64,000 nucleotides of DNA from Saprospiraceae bacterium (lineage in GTDB: Bacteria > Bacteroidota > Bacteroidia > Chitinophagales > Saprospiraceae), in NCBI GenBank assembly GCA_016722285.1, contig JADKGI010000006.1:194405-258404 (forward strand), given 5' to 3'. A program made the translations under genes and the position numbers. Positions 1-10,966 of this stretch are shown piece by piece (position 1 is the first letter of the stretch; each line of letters starts with the position of its first letter). The notes beneath the pieces were generated by a model. It had not been told where the DNA came from. It saw only the letters and a program-made list of their open reading frames with translations, and did not search any database.

Positions 1-1502
1 ATCCATATTGCAGTTTAGGTTCCACTACCCACCTTCTGAAAGTGGTATCGGATTTTTGCCATCTGAAATTCAGGTCTGCCTTAAATCCTTCGACTGCGTT
101 AAATCGAAGGCTTGATAAAGGACTTGGATATGTAAATGACGATTTATCGTAAGTATTGGTCCTTGTATATCCCGTGAGGATTTTTAATGCGGTCAGCCTG
201 TTCCCTTTATTATCAATGGAATCAATGTAGGTTTTAGTACTCCAGATTTTTTGAAGAGAATCTTTAATCATGTAATCCATAGATTCTTCTTTTGTCAAAG
301 CAATGGGCCTGATACTTCTCCAAAATGAGGAGTCCTTATTCAAAGCTCCTTTGTCCACGCTGAATATTTCATTGTTTAGAAATTTAGCCGAAACATCTTT
401 CTCCGGAATATAGTCTGAAAAAATATATGAAAAACTGCCACCAATTTTAAAACCCAATAAACCTGCTTTAAAAGAAATAACCTGACTAAACAAACGCCAC
501 TTATCAGGTTTCAGAATCGGGATATAAATTTGCCTTATTGAGATAGTATCAAGATATGTATTCTTCAATGCCGGACCTGCCAGGATGAGATCGGTACTAT
601 AGACATTCCATAAATCATCTGCTATATAAATATATCCGGTCAGCAGTGGTGCGTTTTCTGATTTCGGAATGATTTTTATTTTATTTACAATGACCCCATT
701 TGGGTCGATTACCACCTTTTCTAATACATAATTGTAATAAGAAAAGCAGCATCGGCAATAGGTGAAACAATAGATCTGCTGAAGTTTAAATATTCAGTAT
801 ATATGTCAAAAGAAGCCCAGGAAAACTGATTTGCCGTAAAAAGACTGTTAGAGCCTGAACGCACTGAAGAAATCATTTCTTCCTTAGTTTTATCAGGACT
901 CTGGAAATAAAATTTGGATTTAGACTCTGAAAGGTAAACTATACCCCGACCGGTAGAATCCAGTAATCCTTTCATATCCCCGATTTCTTCTCCAAGAATT
1001 TTCTTTGGGCTATCCGTAATTTTGACCAGACCCTTTACATACAGATCAGCCTCATAACTCTTGAATTGATTCTTGAAGTAATTCCTCCTTTTTATGGCTT
1101 TCCTCATGATATTATATGCCGGATCTTCCCTGTCGGCAGTGATTACCAACTCATCTGAGATATTTTCATCTTCGACCATGATTACATCCAAAACTGTCAG
1201 ACCTTCATAATCTATGGAATGTGATTGTTTAGTGTATCCTACGTATTGATAAATTACCTTTACCAGTCCTTTTTATTAATTTCGAGTCGATAGTAACCTT
1301 CTGAATTACTTACAGTACCGGTACTGGAACCTTCTATATATATAGATGCATAAGGCAAAGCAATTCCATTTTGATCTTTTATAGTTCCTGATACCTGACC
1401 CCGTATGTCTGCAATTATAAAAAGAAACATTGCTATGATTAAGAGCAAATTCAATTCATATATAGTTCTAATAAGGTTGCTAATTTTGTATTTACAGATC
1501 AC
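1..1502 (-). CDS. DUF5686 / carboxypeptidase-regulatory-like domain protein, partial and frameshifted
   Basis: Probable outer-membrane protein of the Bacteroidota DUF5686 family; its biochemical role is unknown. The minus-strand start (GTG at 1502, overlapping the upstream hydrolase gene by 11 bases) is followed by a hydrophobic signal segment ending near RGQ. Next comes a CarboxypepD_reg-like domain (GTIKDQNGIALPYASIYIEG), then the typical family stretch IMRKAIKRRNYFKNQFKSYE, then a long segment open to the left edge (including LRFNAVEGFKADLNF). The 3' end lies outside the window. Two one-base losses in homopolymers break the frame: TTTTT at 1270-1274 (restoring one base joins NKKG to LVKVIYQYVGY) and AAAA at 742-745 (joins DAAF to SYYNYVLEK). 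Family assignment is good. Whether the gene is really dead or misread cannot be decided here. Confidence 0.75.
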
Positions 1503-2249
1503 TATATTTATTTAGGAAGTCTAAAATTACTGTTTCAATCCAGTAATATGAAGTTCCGAAAGTAGTAAATCCGACATGGCCTCCATATTTAGGCGTCATT
1601 AAAAATAAATTTTCATTTTGATTTGCTTCTTTATAAGGATATGATGAGTTCGGAAGAAATGTGTCATCAAGTGCGTTTACAATCAATGAAGGAATACGAA
1701 TATTTTTCAAAATTGGAGACTATTACTTCGATCATAATAATCTACAGCATTTTTCAAACCATGAATAGGAGCTGTAAAATATTCATCAAAATCCCAAAGT
1801 GTTTTGACTCTACTTATATCTGAACTATTTATGGCTTCAGGAAATTGTATCACCTTTTGTTTTATTTTATCTAGTAATGTACCGAGAAACTTATTTTCAT
1901 AAAAATGATTTTGCAATTCTTTTATCTTACGGCTGCCTGATTGAAGATCACATGGAACAGAAATACCAATAGCTGTTTTTACTTTTTTATTTAAATTATA
2001 GATACCATCTCCGCAATATTTCATAACCACATTTCCTCCCAGGCTAAATCCACAAATGTTTATTTCTGGTAATCATGTTGTATTTGGGTAATAAAATGAT
2101 CAAGATCCATTGTCCACCCACTGTGATACATCACAGGTTTATTATTCATCACCCCTTTTTTTTCTGAAAAAAGACGGGTAAAAAGTATTAATATGGCCAT
2201 TGCGAAGCCACAAAGCGGGTCTGTAAGTGTCTAAAGGAATTATTGGCAT
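1492..2249 (-). pseudogene. YheT-type alpha/beta hydrolase, internally deleted and frameshifted
   Basis: Resembles the YheT/EMB8 family of alpha/beta hydrolases (about 320-340 residues). The start ATG at 2249 gives PALWLRNGHINTFYPSFFRK, a typical N-terminus. The reading then jumps at a run of eight T (2156-2163) straight to a segment with YHSGWTMDLDHFITQIQHDY, followed by the nucleophile elbow GFSLGGNVVMKYCGD, and near the end NALDDTFLP and the histidine context GGHVGF. Family members have roughly 85 residues between the first two blocks (lid start, HG oxyanion region, RGCSG); these are missing. Further one-base losses are at TTT 2063-2065 and AAAA 1709-1712. As written, no functional enzyme can be made. 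It directly precedes the DUF5686 gene on the same strand. Confidence 0.7.
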
Positions 2250-2339
2250 AATAATCTATACATGAGAGAATAATGCAGTGTAGAAGAAGCACTTATGTAA
2301 TAACAGAATAATAAGAAATTTACACGGTGTAAAAATGAT

Positions 2340-2792
2340 CTACCATTGGAGATTGGGATATATCACACCGAGACTAAATACAAATTGAGCGTGATCAAGG
2401 ATCCATCTTGGCTCAATAAAATAGGTATATTTATCAGCCGGAACCCGCATGGCAATACCCAAACTCAGAGAATTATTTGTTATGGTAGTTCTGGTAAAGT
2501 TAATACCTGCCATAGGGCTAATGTATATTTTGTCAGAGACATTAAGTAATTTATAATGCAAATCAAAATTAAATGACCAGGAAGCAGCACTTGCTAAATA
2601 ATAAGTAATCTCTCCATTAAAATCAATTTTTTCAGCAATATCTTTACCCACCTTGGCATTCAATCCCAAGGCTTTAAACTCATCGTTTGTATTAAATTTC
2701 ATACCCCCACCAAAATAAAACTGACCATACGAATATGGCACACTCATCAAAGTACAAAAGAAAGTAAATAGTATCAGTTTTTTTAGTTTCAT
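2340..2792 (-). CDS. small outer-membrane beta-barrel protein
   Basis: A 150-residue protein with a clear signal peptide (MKLKKLILFTFFCTLMSVPY..SYGQ), then alternating hydrophobic/polar strands ending in an aromatic C-terminal residue (YPNLQW). This pattern fits a small eight-stranded outer-membrane barrel of the OmpW/OmpA-barrel kind. No catalytic motif is visible and I cannot name a substrate. It is transcribed toward the damaged hydrolase gene. The reading frame is intact from ATG to stop. A lipid-binding or structural role would be guesswork. Confidence 0.6.
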   Translation of the reverse strand: MKLKKLILFTFFCTLMSVPYSYGQFYFGGGMKFNTNDEFKALGLNAKVGKDIAEKIDFNGEITYYLASAASWSFNFDLHYKLLNVSDKIYISPMAGINFTRTTITNNSLSLGIAMRVPADKYTYFIEPRWILDHAQFVFSLGVIYPNLQW

Positions 2793-2860
2793 CTGTTTAT
2801 TTTTTATTTATATTTTAATTGCCAGATGGAATTCGCATGAAAATAATCATCCCGGTTTGT

Positions 2861-2951
2861 GCCCGCCTGCTCACGAGAATCGGGCAGGCCCGCCTGACCA
2901 CTGCTCGGTAGTCGGGCAGGCCCGCCTTACCACTACTCGGTAGTCGGGCAG
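2861..2951. repeat. three tandem GC-rich palindromic repeat units
   Basis: Three adjacent units begin with GCCCGCCT and end with CGGGCAG: 2861-2887 (27 nt, diverged), 2888-2919 and 2920-2951 (32 nt each, two differences between them). Each unit can fold because its ends are complementary (CTGCCCG/CGGGCAG). The block is far more GC-rich than its surroundings. It lies upstream of the minus-strand barrel gene, in the gap before susC. It resembles short palindromic intergenic repeats scattered in Bacteroidota genomes; the role is unknown. Confidence 0.8.
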
Positions 2952-3458
2952 GTACCACAATGGTGGATTCATGCTCATTTCATGTTTTTAGATTGATTTA
3001 GTGTAACTCTGGATTATCATTGCAAATTTAACATACAAACATAAGCTTATTTTGACAATTCCACAAAATACGATAGAAAATAATATAAAATGAAAACTTT
3101 GTTCTACCTAAAAGATATATGCGAAGTTATCCCGTTGAAAATAAGAGTATAGAATTGTTGTTGAGGTCCTGGATTATTTAGTTTGAATACTTTAATCATA
3201 CTATTTTACATGATCAGTTTCCTTTTAAGGCTTTCAGTCAATAAAAATAAAACTCACTCAAAATTTTAATTCATCTAATATTTAAGCATTGTAAATCATT
3301 TATATATACATTAAAAAGATAATTATGTAATTCTATCCAATTATCAAAGCAGCGTTTTATGTTAAAAAACAGTTAATATTAAAGTCATAGTAGTGTTTTC
3401 GCATTTTGAAGCACCTTTATGGCCAAATTATTCATTTACTTAAATCAAATTTTTACAC
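2952..3458. other. intergenic, susC leader
   Basis: AT-rich gap of about 500 bases between the repeat block and susC. I see no convincing ORF, tRNA or terminator, and no clear TAnnTTTG promoter element. The susC transcript must start somewhere here. Confidence 0.4.
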
Positions 3459-6400
3459 ATGAAACAATTGTTATTTACACTATTTATGTTGTTGTGTGGG
3501 ACTGGTTTTTTATCAGCCCAACGCACTATTTCAGGTACTGTGTCTGACGAAGCCGGTGTACCTCTTATCGGAGCTAATATTATAGCAAAAGAGGCATCAG
3601 GTATAGGAACTATTTCAGATGTAGTGGGTGGATTCTCACTGCAATTGCCGCAGAATGTCAAAACTCTGGTAGTAAGTTATGCCGGTTATGATACTAAGGA
3701 GATAAGCCTAGGAGAATCAAATGTGGTGAATGTATCGTTAGCTGAAGGAAATTGCTTGACGAAGTTGTAGTGGTAGGATATGGAACCCAAAGGAAAAGTG
3801 ACATTACGTCATCTATTTCCAAAATAGGAGGTTCTGACATTACAGGTTTAGTCACACCCAGCTTTGCAACTCAACTTGCCGGAAGGGCAGCTGGTGTTCA
3901 GATTACTCAGCAGACAGGTATATTAGGCCAGGCACCAAGAATTAGGATTAGAGGTATTGCATCAGTTAATTCTGGCACGTCTCCCCTTATTGTCATTGAT
4001 GGAATGCCTATATATTCCGGTGATGTGGGTGGTTATGCAGATGCCAGTGGACTAGGAGACTTAAATCCGGCAGACATTGAGTCATATGAAGTGCTGAAAG
4101 ACGGTGCAGCTACTGCGATTTATGGATCCAGAGCAGCCAATGGTGTCATCCTGATTACGACCAAAAAAGGTAAAAAAGGAACCGCTAAAGTTTCCCTCAA
4201 CTCAGTATATGGAATCGCAAATGCTGTCAATACTTTTGATTTGTTAAAAACAGCAGACTTTATTACTATATCCAATGAGAAAAGAACCAACAGAGGTCAA
4301 GCACCTTGGGCTATAGGAAATACTTATGATACAGACTGGCAGGCAGCAGTATTAAATAAAAATGCCGGACAAATGGATCATACATTGTCTATCAGCGGTG
4401 GAAGCGATAGGACTCTGTATTATATTTCAGGTGGTTACGCCACTCAGGATGGAATTGCAAAAAGTAATTCTATGACTCGTTTAAATATGAAAACCAGTCT
4501 TGAGCATAAAATGCTTTCATGGCTTACACTTGGGGGTGGTTTGACTGTCAGTCAGACAAATTATGATGGACTAAACACCGGAGGCAATTCTCTTTCAGGT
4601 AATATTTTCAACGCAATGAGACAATTGCCAAATACTCCTATTTATAACACTAACGATCCTACCGGTTATAATTTAAGTTCGAATGGTCAGTGGGTTGGAC
4701 AGTGGGACAATACTGATCCTGTGGGAGATAATATTTCAAATATAGCTTACGTTCTGGACAATAATGTTTTGAGGTCAAAAATTAAAAGAACGTTAGCCAA
4801 TATATTTGTATCAGCAGACATAATAAAAGGACTGAATTATCGAATGCAGGCAAGTGTGGATAATCCTAACACCACCGGATTCTTATATTATAATCCTGTA
4901 CATGGTGATGGCTCAGGTGTAAATGGAAGACTGCAAAATAGAACTGACGACTTATTGAGGTGGAATGTTCAACATATTTTAAACTACAATAAGGTATTCC
5001 AGGCAAAACACAGCTTGGGAGTTACTGCCGGAGCAGAATTCCAGAAAGAAAGAAATGAAAGTTTCATAGCCATTGGTACAGGATTGTTGGATAAATTTTA
5101 CAACCAGGTATTGGTATCTAATGCCTATGAAGTACAGCAATCCGGTGGAGGTGCTACAGAAATCGGTTTAATGTCTTATATCGGTCGCGTGAACTACAAT
5201 TATGATCAAAAGTATTTTGGTCAATTATCTGTAAGAAGAGATGGCATTTCTAAATTAAGCCCTGAACAAAGATGGAATAATTTTGTGGGATATTCTGTTG
5301 GTTGGAATATTGCTAACGAATCATTTATGAAAGACATGAAAGATGTTATTTCACAATTCAAGCTCAGGTATTCTTTTTCTGCAGTAGGAAATACAGAAAT
5401 AGGTACTTATCCGTATTTGGGTCTGGCTATTGCGTCTCCATATGGTACATTAAACGGTATAGCTTTCAACCAGTTTGGAAACGATGCGTTGACTTGGGAG
5501 ACCAGTAACAAAACCGACTTTGGTATTGATGCGGGGCTTTTTAATGATAAGCTAAACGTAACTTTCGACTATTTTAAGAATGACATCGACAATCTGGTAT
5601 TCGAGCAACCTGTTGCTCCTTCATTGGGTGTACCTTATAATAAAATTAATAAGAATATTGGAAAATCGTTGAGTCAGGGGTATGAATTTGGTATCAATTA
5701 TGATGTTTTAAGCTCAGGTACTATGAAGTGGACCGTCGGAGCAAATCTGACCTTGATCAAAAATGAAATAGTAACCCTTCCAAATAACGGGGCTGATATC
5801 CTATTTACCAACAACATTCTAAGAGAAGGTGAATCTATGTATGCTTTGTATGGATATAATTATTGGGGAGTAAATCCGGCCAATGGAAATCCTGTTTACT
5901 ACAAAGGTGATGGTACTACTCTTGTACAAGGAAATCTGGCTAACTCAGTATATTATAAGTTTGACCCTAACAATCCAACTGTTCTGGGTGAGGTATCTTC
6001 ATTAAGTGCAGCAACAGACAGAAGTATCATAGGAAATTCACAGCCAAAATATTTTGGTGGCTTCACTTCAAAATTGGAAATGAATAGTTTCGATTTATCC
6101 TTTTTAGTAAGATTTAGTGGTGGCAATAAAATATTTAATGCGACAAGAAGAGACTTATTAAATCAGAATTTAAATAACAATAGCACAGAAATATTGGGTA
6201 GATGGCAAAGTCCGACTCAAGTTGGTGACGGTGTAACTCCAAGATTGTGGGCAAGTTCAAACACTTTTGTCAACTTAACTTCTGCCCCGATTACAAGATT
6301 TTTGGAAGACGGAGATTTCATTAGTTTAGATAATGTCAGCCTGGGATATTCAATTCCTAAATCAGTTATCAAAAACATTGGAATCAATAGCATCAGAGCC

Positions 6401-6535
6401 TACGTACAAGCTCAAAATTTTGTGATGATCACCAAATACAAAGGATTGAATCCTGAAATGGAATCTACAGGAGTGGATCTAAACGGTACGCCAAGAGCTA
6501 AAATTGTTTCATTTGGCCTCAACGTTAATTTTTAA
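3459..6535 (+). CDS. SusC/RagA-family TonB-linked outer-membrane protein (one frameshift)
   Basis: TonB-dependent outer-membrane importer that pairs with a surface SusD lipoprotein to take up glycans or peptides. It has a signal peptide (MKQLLFTLFMLLCGTGFLSA), a carboxypeptidase-like beta-sandwich (residues about 23-95, with SGTVSDEAGVPLIGANI), the SusC signature LDEVVVVGYGTQRKSDIT, a plug domain with DGAATAIYGSRAANGVILITT, and a long barrel ending in VSFGLNVNF. The total, about 1025 residues, is normal for the family. The frame breaks at AAA 3749-3751: one extra A joins AEGK to LLDEVVVVGYG, so two ORFs are one gene. The susD gene follows after 35 bases. Substrate cannot be read from sequence, and no glycoside hydrolase is nearby. 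Confidence 0.93.
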
Positions 6536-6570
6536 TATTAAGCTATTTTCAAAACATAAAATTTTTAGAA

Positions 6571-8115
6571 ATGAAAAATATATTTAAATATTTAGGTGTT
6601 TTTATCTTTGTAATTGGCTTTAATAGCTGTACAGAAGATAATATACTTAACCTAAGTCCCATCAACAACATATCGGTTGATCAGTCTTTTAAGACTCCAT
6701 CGCTGATTCAGAGTTCTATCAACGGGATGTATAATGCCGCAGCCATTGGATCTTACAATTCAGGTACTGCCAATGGTGGACGTGGCTACATTTGGGGTGC
6801 TGCTTTTGTTCAGCAAGGGGATAACAGGGGTGAAGACGTGGTAAATACAGCTACATTTTATCAGTTAACTTATACAGCCACATATGACCCTACCACCGCT
6901 AATAATGTCTATTACTGGATTGATGGATACCGTCTGATAAATAGAGCTAATTTAGTGATAGAAGGCGTAACCGGAGCTGTAAAAGACGGAGTTATCACAA
7001 AAGAAATAGGTGATAATTACATTGGACAGGCTAAGTTTTTAAGAGCAATTACACATTTTGAACTGGCCGTTCATTTTGCAAGACCTTTCAACGAGACTAG
7101 TGGTGCTACTCACTTGGGTATTCCTTACAGAGACGTTGGGGTGGACACACAAACTGAAATAGATTCTGAAGTTCAAAAGAAAAGGAATACAGTAGGCGAA
7201 GTTTACCAAAAAGTGATTGCTGACTTAAATGATGCTGAGAGTTTAATTACAAGCAACACATTGACATATGCGAGTAAAAATGCGGCAATTGCATTCAAGA
7301 CCCGTGTTTACCTGCATATGAGAGATTGGGCTAAGGTGATTTCTGAAGGTAAAAAACTGGATGGTAAGTACAGCCTTGAAGCAAACCCTGGCACGCCTTT
7401 CCTTAATTCATACAGTAATAAGGAATCAATTTTTTCACTGTTGCAAGCTGCAACTTTGAATCCTGGTGTAAATGCAGCCTTAGCATCGCAGTATAAGAGA
7501 CGGACATTAGTATGTATCAGCCCTATAATATGGAAAGATACAGATTGGCTGGCAGATGACAAACGGAGGTTTGAAAGTGCTTCTGATCCATTGGCTATGG
7601 TCTTTACTTTATCAGGTAGAAAATATACCAATAAGTATAAGGACGATGTCAATAATACAGATGCATCACCTATCATAAGATATGCTGAAGTAGTACTAAA
7701 TATGGCTGAAGCTTATGCAAGGACTGATGATGCTGTTAATGGTTTAGCATTACTTAATAACGTGAGAAACAGGTCATTAGCGGCTCCTGCTACTCAAGCT
7801 TACACTGCTTTTCCAAATAAAACGGCATTAGTAAAGGCAATTTTAAAAGAACGCAGAATAGAATTTCTAATGGAAGGAAGACGTTGGTCTGATATCCACC
7901 GACTTCAGAAAGATGATATCGCTCCTATAGATGGGATACCAGCTAAAGTAGCTAATGGCAATCCTGCGGCGGCTTTATTTACTTTAGGCACACCTTATAC
8001 AGGACCATATGGTGTTGCTGCAATTCCTGGAAGTGACTTTAGAGTTTTATGGCCAATTCCTCAGGATGAGCTGAATGCCAATCCAAATATGGAGCAAAAT
8101 CCAGGCTGGAAATAA
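6571..8115 (+). CDS. SusD/RagB-family nutrient-binding outer-membrane lipoprotein
   Basis: A 514-residue lipoprotein partner of the preceding SusC-type porin; it forms the lid that captures substrate at the cell surface. The N-terminus carries a lipoprotein signal with the lipobox cysteine in GFNSCTED. The helical TPR-like SusD body includes LRAITHFELAVHFARPF and the C-terminal SusD-domain motif RYAEVVLNMAEAYAR, followed by ILKERRIEFLMEGRRWSDIHR. It ends with the usual WPIPQDELNANPNMEQNPGW. The frame is intact, 35 bases after susC, and a strong terminator follows at 8150-8188, so susC-susD forms a two-gene operon. Substrate unknown. Confidence 0.95.
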   Translation: MKNIFKYLGVFIFVIGFNSCTEDNILNLSPINNISVDQSFKTPSLIQSSINGMYNAAAIGSYNSGTANGGRGYIWGAAFVQQGDNRGEDVVNTATFYQLTYTATYDPTTANNVYYWIDGYRLINRANLVIEGVTGAVKDGVITKEIGDNYIGQAKFLRAITHFELAVHFARPFNETSGATHLGIPYRDVGVDTQTEIDSEVQKKRNTVGEVYQKVIADLNDAESLITSNTLTYASKNAAIAFKTRVYLHMRDWAKVISEGKKLDGKYSLEANPGTPFLNSYSNKESIFSLLQAATLNPGVNAALASQYKRRTLVCISPIIWKDTDWLADDKRRFESASDPLAMVFTLSGRKYTNKYKDDVNNTDASPIIRYAEVVLNMAEAYARTDDAVNGLALLNNVRNRSLAAPATQAYTAFPNKTALVKAILKERRIEFLMEGRRWSDIHRLQKDDIAPIDGIPAKVANGNPAAALFTLGTPYTGPYGVAAIPGSDFRVLWPIPQDELNANPNMEQNPGWK

Positions 8116-8149
8116 TTCATCTTGATTATTTAAGATATTCAATATTATT

Positions 8150-8188
8150 AAAAAAGGGAGTTTCTTTGAAAGAAGGGCTCCCTTTTTT
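8150..8188 (+). terminator. intrinsic terminator of susC-susD
   Basis: Perfect 11-base arms AAAAAAGGGAG (8150-8160) and CTCCCTTTTTT (8178-8188), with an inner region that can also pair (TTCTTT/GAAAGAA). The right arm ends in a T run. It is 34 bases past the susD stop. Confidence 0.9.
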
Positions 8189-8257
8189 AGATTAAAGTCA
8201 ACAAACCATCAATTGTTATGTCGATTTTTCCAATATTTCAATTTTAATTCCAATATT

Positions 8258-9220
8258 ATGTTTGAGCCCAATATCGTCTTTCTTGATGCATTTACGGTTA
8301 ATCAGGGAGATCTGAGTTTTGATATCTTTTCAGACATTGGAGAGTTTGTGGCTTACGACCGCACTAATTATAATGAACTACAGGTAAGGGGTTCCAATGC
8401 TAATATAGCTATTGTAAACAAATTTCCCGTAAATGAAGATACTCTGGCTCTGATGCCAAATGTTCGATATATATCATTAGCGGCAACCGGATTTAATAAT
8501 ATAGACATCAGGGCTGTAAAAGACCGAAAAATTGAAGTCAGTAATGTGGGTGGATACAGCAAAGACTCTGTCGCACAGCATATTTTTTCATGTGTACTTG
8601 CCTGGATCAATCGGTCTCAATACTATGCAAATGAAGTTAGGAAAGGAAGGTGGTCTGAAATAGATGATTTCTGTTTTTATGATCACTCCATTACAGAGTT
8701 GCATGGAAAAACCTTTGGTATTATAGGACTTGGTAATATTGGAAAAAGAGTTGCCGCGATAGCCAATGGATTCGGAATGAAAGTAATTGCAAAAGTCAGG
8801 AATGATGATCAAAAAAAAGAAGCGTATATCACACTTGTTGACGAAGATCAGATTTTCAGATATTCAGATTTTATATCATTACACTGTCCATTGACAGATG
8901 ATACTGCAGAAATAATAAACAGCAGAAATTTGGCCAAAATGAGATCAGGTGCATTGCTCATAAATACAGGGCGGGGCGGATTAGTGGATGAGTCGGATTT
9001 ACTTTTTGCCCTGGATAGCGGTCAGATTTCAGGAGCGATATTGGACGTATTATCAAAGGAACCTCCTTCGATAGAAAATCGCCTTATCAACCATCCTAAG
9101 TGTATGATTACGCCACATCAGGCGTGGGCAAGTCTGGAATCAAGGCAAAATCTGATTGAAGGCATTGCTGAAAATATTAGATGTTGGCTGGCAGGACAGT
9201 GGGTAAACCGTATTTATTGA
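8258..9220 (+). CDS. D-2-hydroxyacid dehydrogenase (NAD-dependent)
   Basis: A 320-residue oxidoreductase of the D-isomer-specific 2-hydroxyacid dehydrogenase family (glycerate/lactate/phosphoglycerate type), reducing 2-keto acids or the reverse with NAD(P). The Rossmann motif GIIGLGNIG is at about residues 154-162. The catalytic Arg is in LINTGRGGLVDE, the Glu in VLSKEPPS and the His in ITPHQAWAS. I chose ATG 8258 (MFEPNIVFLDAF) over an upstream in-frame ATG because the family begins there and the extra residues look like leader sequence. It stands alone between the susCD terminator and convergent murB. Closest subfamily may be hydroxypyruvate/glycerate dehydrogenase, but substrate is not certain. 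Confidence 0.88.
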   Translation: MFEPNIVFLDAFTVNQGDLSFDIFSDIGEFVAYDRTNYNELQVRGSNANIAIVNKFPVNEDTLALMPNVRYISLAATGFNNIDIRAVKDRKIEVSNVGGYSKDSVAQHIFSCVLAWINRSQYYANEVRKGRWSEIDDFCFYDHSITELHGKTFGIIGLGNIGKRVAAIANGFGMKVIAKVRNDDQKKEAYITLVDEDQIFRYSDFISLHCPLTDDTAEIINSRNLAKMRSGALLINTGRGGLVDESDLLFALDSGQISGAILDVLSKEPPSIENRLINHPKCMITPHQAWASLESRQNLIEGIAENIRCWLAGQWVNRIY

Positions 9221-9255
9221 CAAAATGTAAATGATGATTGCCAGGGAAAAACAGA

Positions 9256-10269
9256 CTACCAGATATTGACTTCGGGCTCAATATCTATTTTAAATTTGTC
9301 TTTAACTACCTTTTTAATTTCAAATGCCAGATCAAGAATATCTTTACCACATCCTCCACCATAGTTTACCAAAACAAGGGCCTGATCTTTATGGACCCCG
9401 ATTTTATTGAATGTCTTCCCCTTAAATCCCGATTTTTCTATCAACCAACCAGCAGGAACTTTCACCGTTGTTTCTGAAATAGGGTAGCAAGGTATTTCAG
9501 GATGAATATTTTTTAGAGAATGGTAAAGAGTTTTCTGGATTACCGGATTTTTAAAAAAACTACCAGCATTTCCAATCAAATTCGGATCTGGTAATTTTGA
9601 TTTTCGGATTTCTATAACGGCATCGGAAATATTTTGGACATCAGGAGATTCTATTCCATTTTTCAGGATTGTGTCTCTGATAGCCCCATAATCCAATTGA
9701 AGTGAGTGATCTTTTTTTCTAAGAATATAATTCACATGGGTGATGAAATATTGATCTTTTAATTCTTTTTTAAATATACTTTCCCTGTAACCAAAATTGC
9801 ACTCATCTTTAAAAAAAAGTTTTTTTTCTCCGTTTGCCATATGTACAGCATTAAGGCTATGGAAAACACTCTCCTGCTCTACGCCATATGCGCCAATATT
9901 CTGCATAGGAGCAGCACCAACACTTCCAGGTATTAGGGATAGGTTTTCTATGCCACCCAGATTATGAGATATAGACCACATTACGAATTGATGCCATTTT
10001 TCGCCGGCACCTACCTTAATCATGATCTGATTTTCATCTTCATCAATTATTTCAATGCCTTTAATTTCGTTTTTTAGAGTGTAACCGACGAGATCGCCCG
10101 TCAACAGAATGTTGGATCCACCGCCTAAGATTCTGATTGGACACAATTTTTTAGCTATCACTTCAAAAAGTCCGGCTTCATGATATATGGCGATTAAATT
10201 TTCAGCATTGACATCAATGGCAAAAGTATTTAATGACTTGAGGCTAATATTATGTTCTAAAAGGATCAT
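9256..10269 (-). CDS. murB: UDP-N-acetylenolpyruvoylglucosamine reductase
   Basis: Cytoplasmic FAD enzyme that reduces UDP-GlcNAc-enolpyruvate to UDP-MurNAc with NADPH, the second step of peptidoglycan precursor synthesis. Visible motifs are the FAD-binding ILGGGSNILL (about residues 47-56), IPGSVGAAPMQNIGAYGVE, the catalytic serine in GNAGSFFKNPV, and the terminal glutamate in IEPEVNIW. The 337-residue length matches type I MurB (E. coli-like). The start ATG at 10269 is 14 bases downstream of the stop of the outer-membrane protein gene on the same strand, so the two may be cotranscribed. No defects seen. Confidence 0.95.
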   Translation of the reverse strand: MILLEHNISLKSLNTFAIDVNAENLIAIYHEAGLFEVIAKKLCPIRILGGGSNILLTGDLVGYTLKNEIKGIEIIDEDENQIMIKVGAGEKWHQFVMWSISHNLGGIENLSLIPGSVGAAPMQNIGAYGVEQESVFHSLNAVHMANGEKKLFFKDECNFGYRESIFKKELKDQYFITHVNYILRKKDHSLQLDYGAIRDTILKNGIESPDVQNISDAVIEIRKSKLPDPNLIGNAGSFFKNPVIQKTLYHSLKNIHPEIPCYPISETTVKVPAGWLIEKSGFKGKTFNKIGVHKDQALVLVNYGGGCGKDILDLAFEIKKVVKDKFKIDIEPEVNIW

Positions 10270-10283
10270 GTATTTTCTCTTAT

Positions 10284-10901
10284 TTATAACTCACTTTCGG
10301 GACTGGTGATTTTTTTCAGCATTGGTACATTGAAGTCATATTGCAGTCCAATATTGAGTGAGTTGGCTTTTGTTTCATTGTTGAAGCCATACCTTACTAT
10401 TCCATGAGCTGTAAAACCGCTCAGACCGAAACCATAACCGGCTTGAATTATATAGGTTGGAAAGAATTTTCTTTCGACACCTTTTGATGCAAATTCGTCA
10501 GTTAGTCCAAATAATTCAGTTTTGTTGTATTGAATACCCCCACCTATACTCCAACCAAATTTTCCTTCCCTGTCAAAAGTGCTGAGACCTTTGAAATTAA
10601 ACTTGCCAATGAATGGAAAAGCCACTGTTCCCAAGCCTTTGTAATCTTGGGTTGATAATCCCAAAAATCCTATGACCGCTTGGGTTTCAGCTGAAAATGA
10701 GACTTTTTTTCCGCCAATCCAAATTTTAGGGCCTAATCCAATGTTTAAAATTGCACTTCCTGATGCCTGTGCTGCTTTTCCGTCAGGAGGATTGACGTAC
10801 CGGTGATACAGATCATTTGAAGCAGTAAACCCATATCCGAATTGCGCACTTAAACTGGTCAAATTGATACTGAATGCCAGAAAGAATATAATTTTGTTCA
10901 T
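10284..10901 (-). CDS. putative outer-membrane beta-barrel protein
   Basis: A 205-residue protein with a signal peptide (MNKIIFFLAFSINLTSLSAQ) and repeated amphipathic strands rich in glycine and aromatics (FGYGFTASNDLY, GYGFGLSGFTAHGIVRYGF). This is typical of Bacteroidota outer-membrane barrels of unknown role. It sits just upstream of murB on the same strand (14-base gap). A conserved 36-bp element lies about 65 bases before its start. No specific family recognised. Confidence 0.55.
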   Translation of the reverse strand: MNKIIFFLAFSINLTSLSAQFGYGFTASNDLYHRYVNPPDGKAAQASGSAILNIGLGPKIWIGGKKVSFSAETQAVIGFLGLSTQDYKGLGTVAFPFIGKFNFKGLSTFDREGKFGWSIGGGIQYNKTELFGLTDEFASKGVERKFFPTYIIQAGYGFGLSGFTAHGIVRYGFNNETKANSLNIGLQYDFNVPMLKKITSPESEL

Positions 10902-10966
10902 GCAAGTATTTTATTGAAAATAATTAATTATTTAGGTAAATGCCTTCAAGTCATGAAAAATTAACA

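Noticed and set aside
2861..2951. CRISPR array
   Set aside because: Units are contiguous, palindromic and without spacers, and no cas gene is present.
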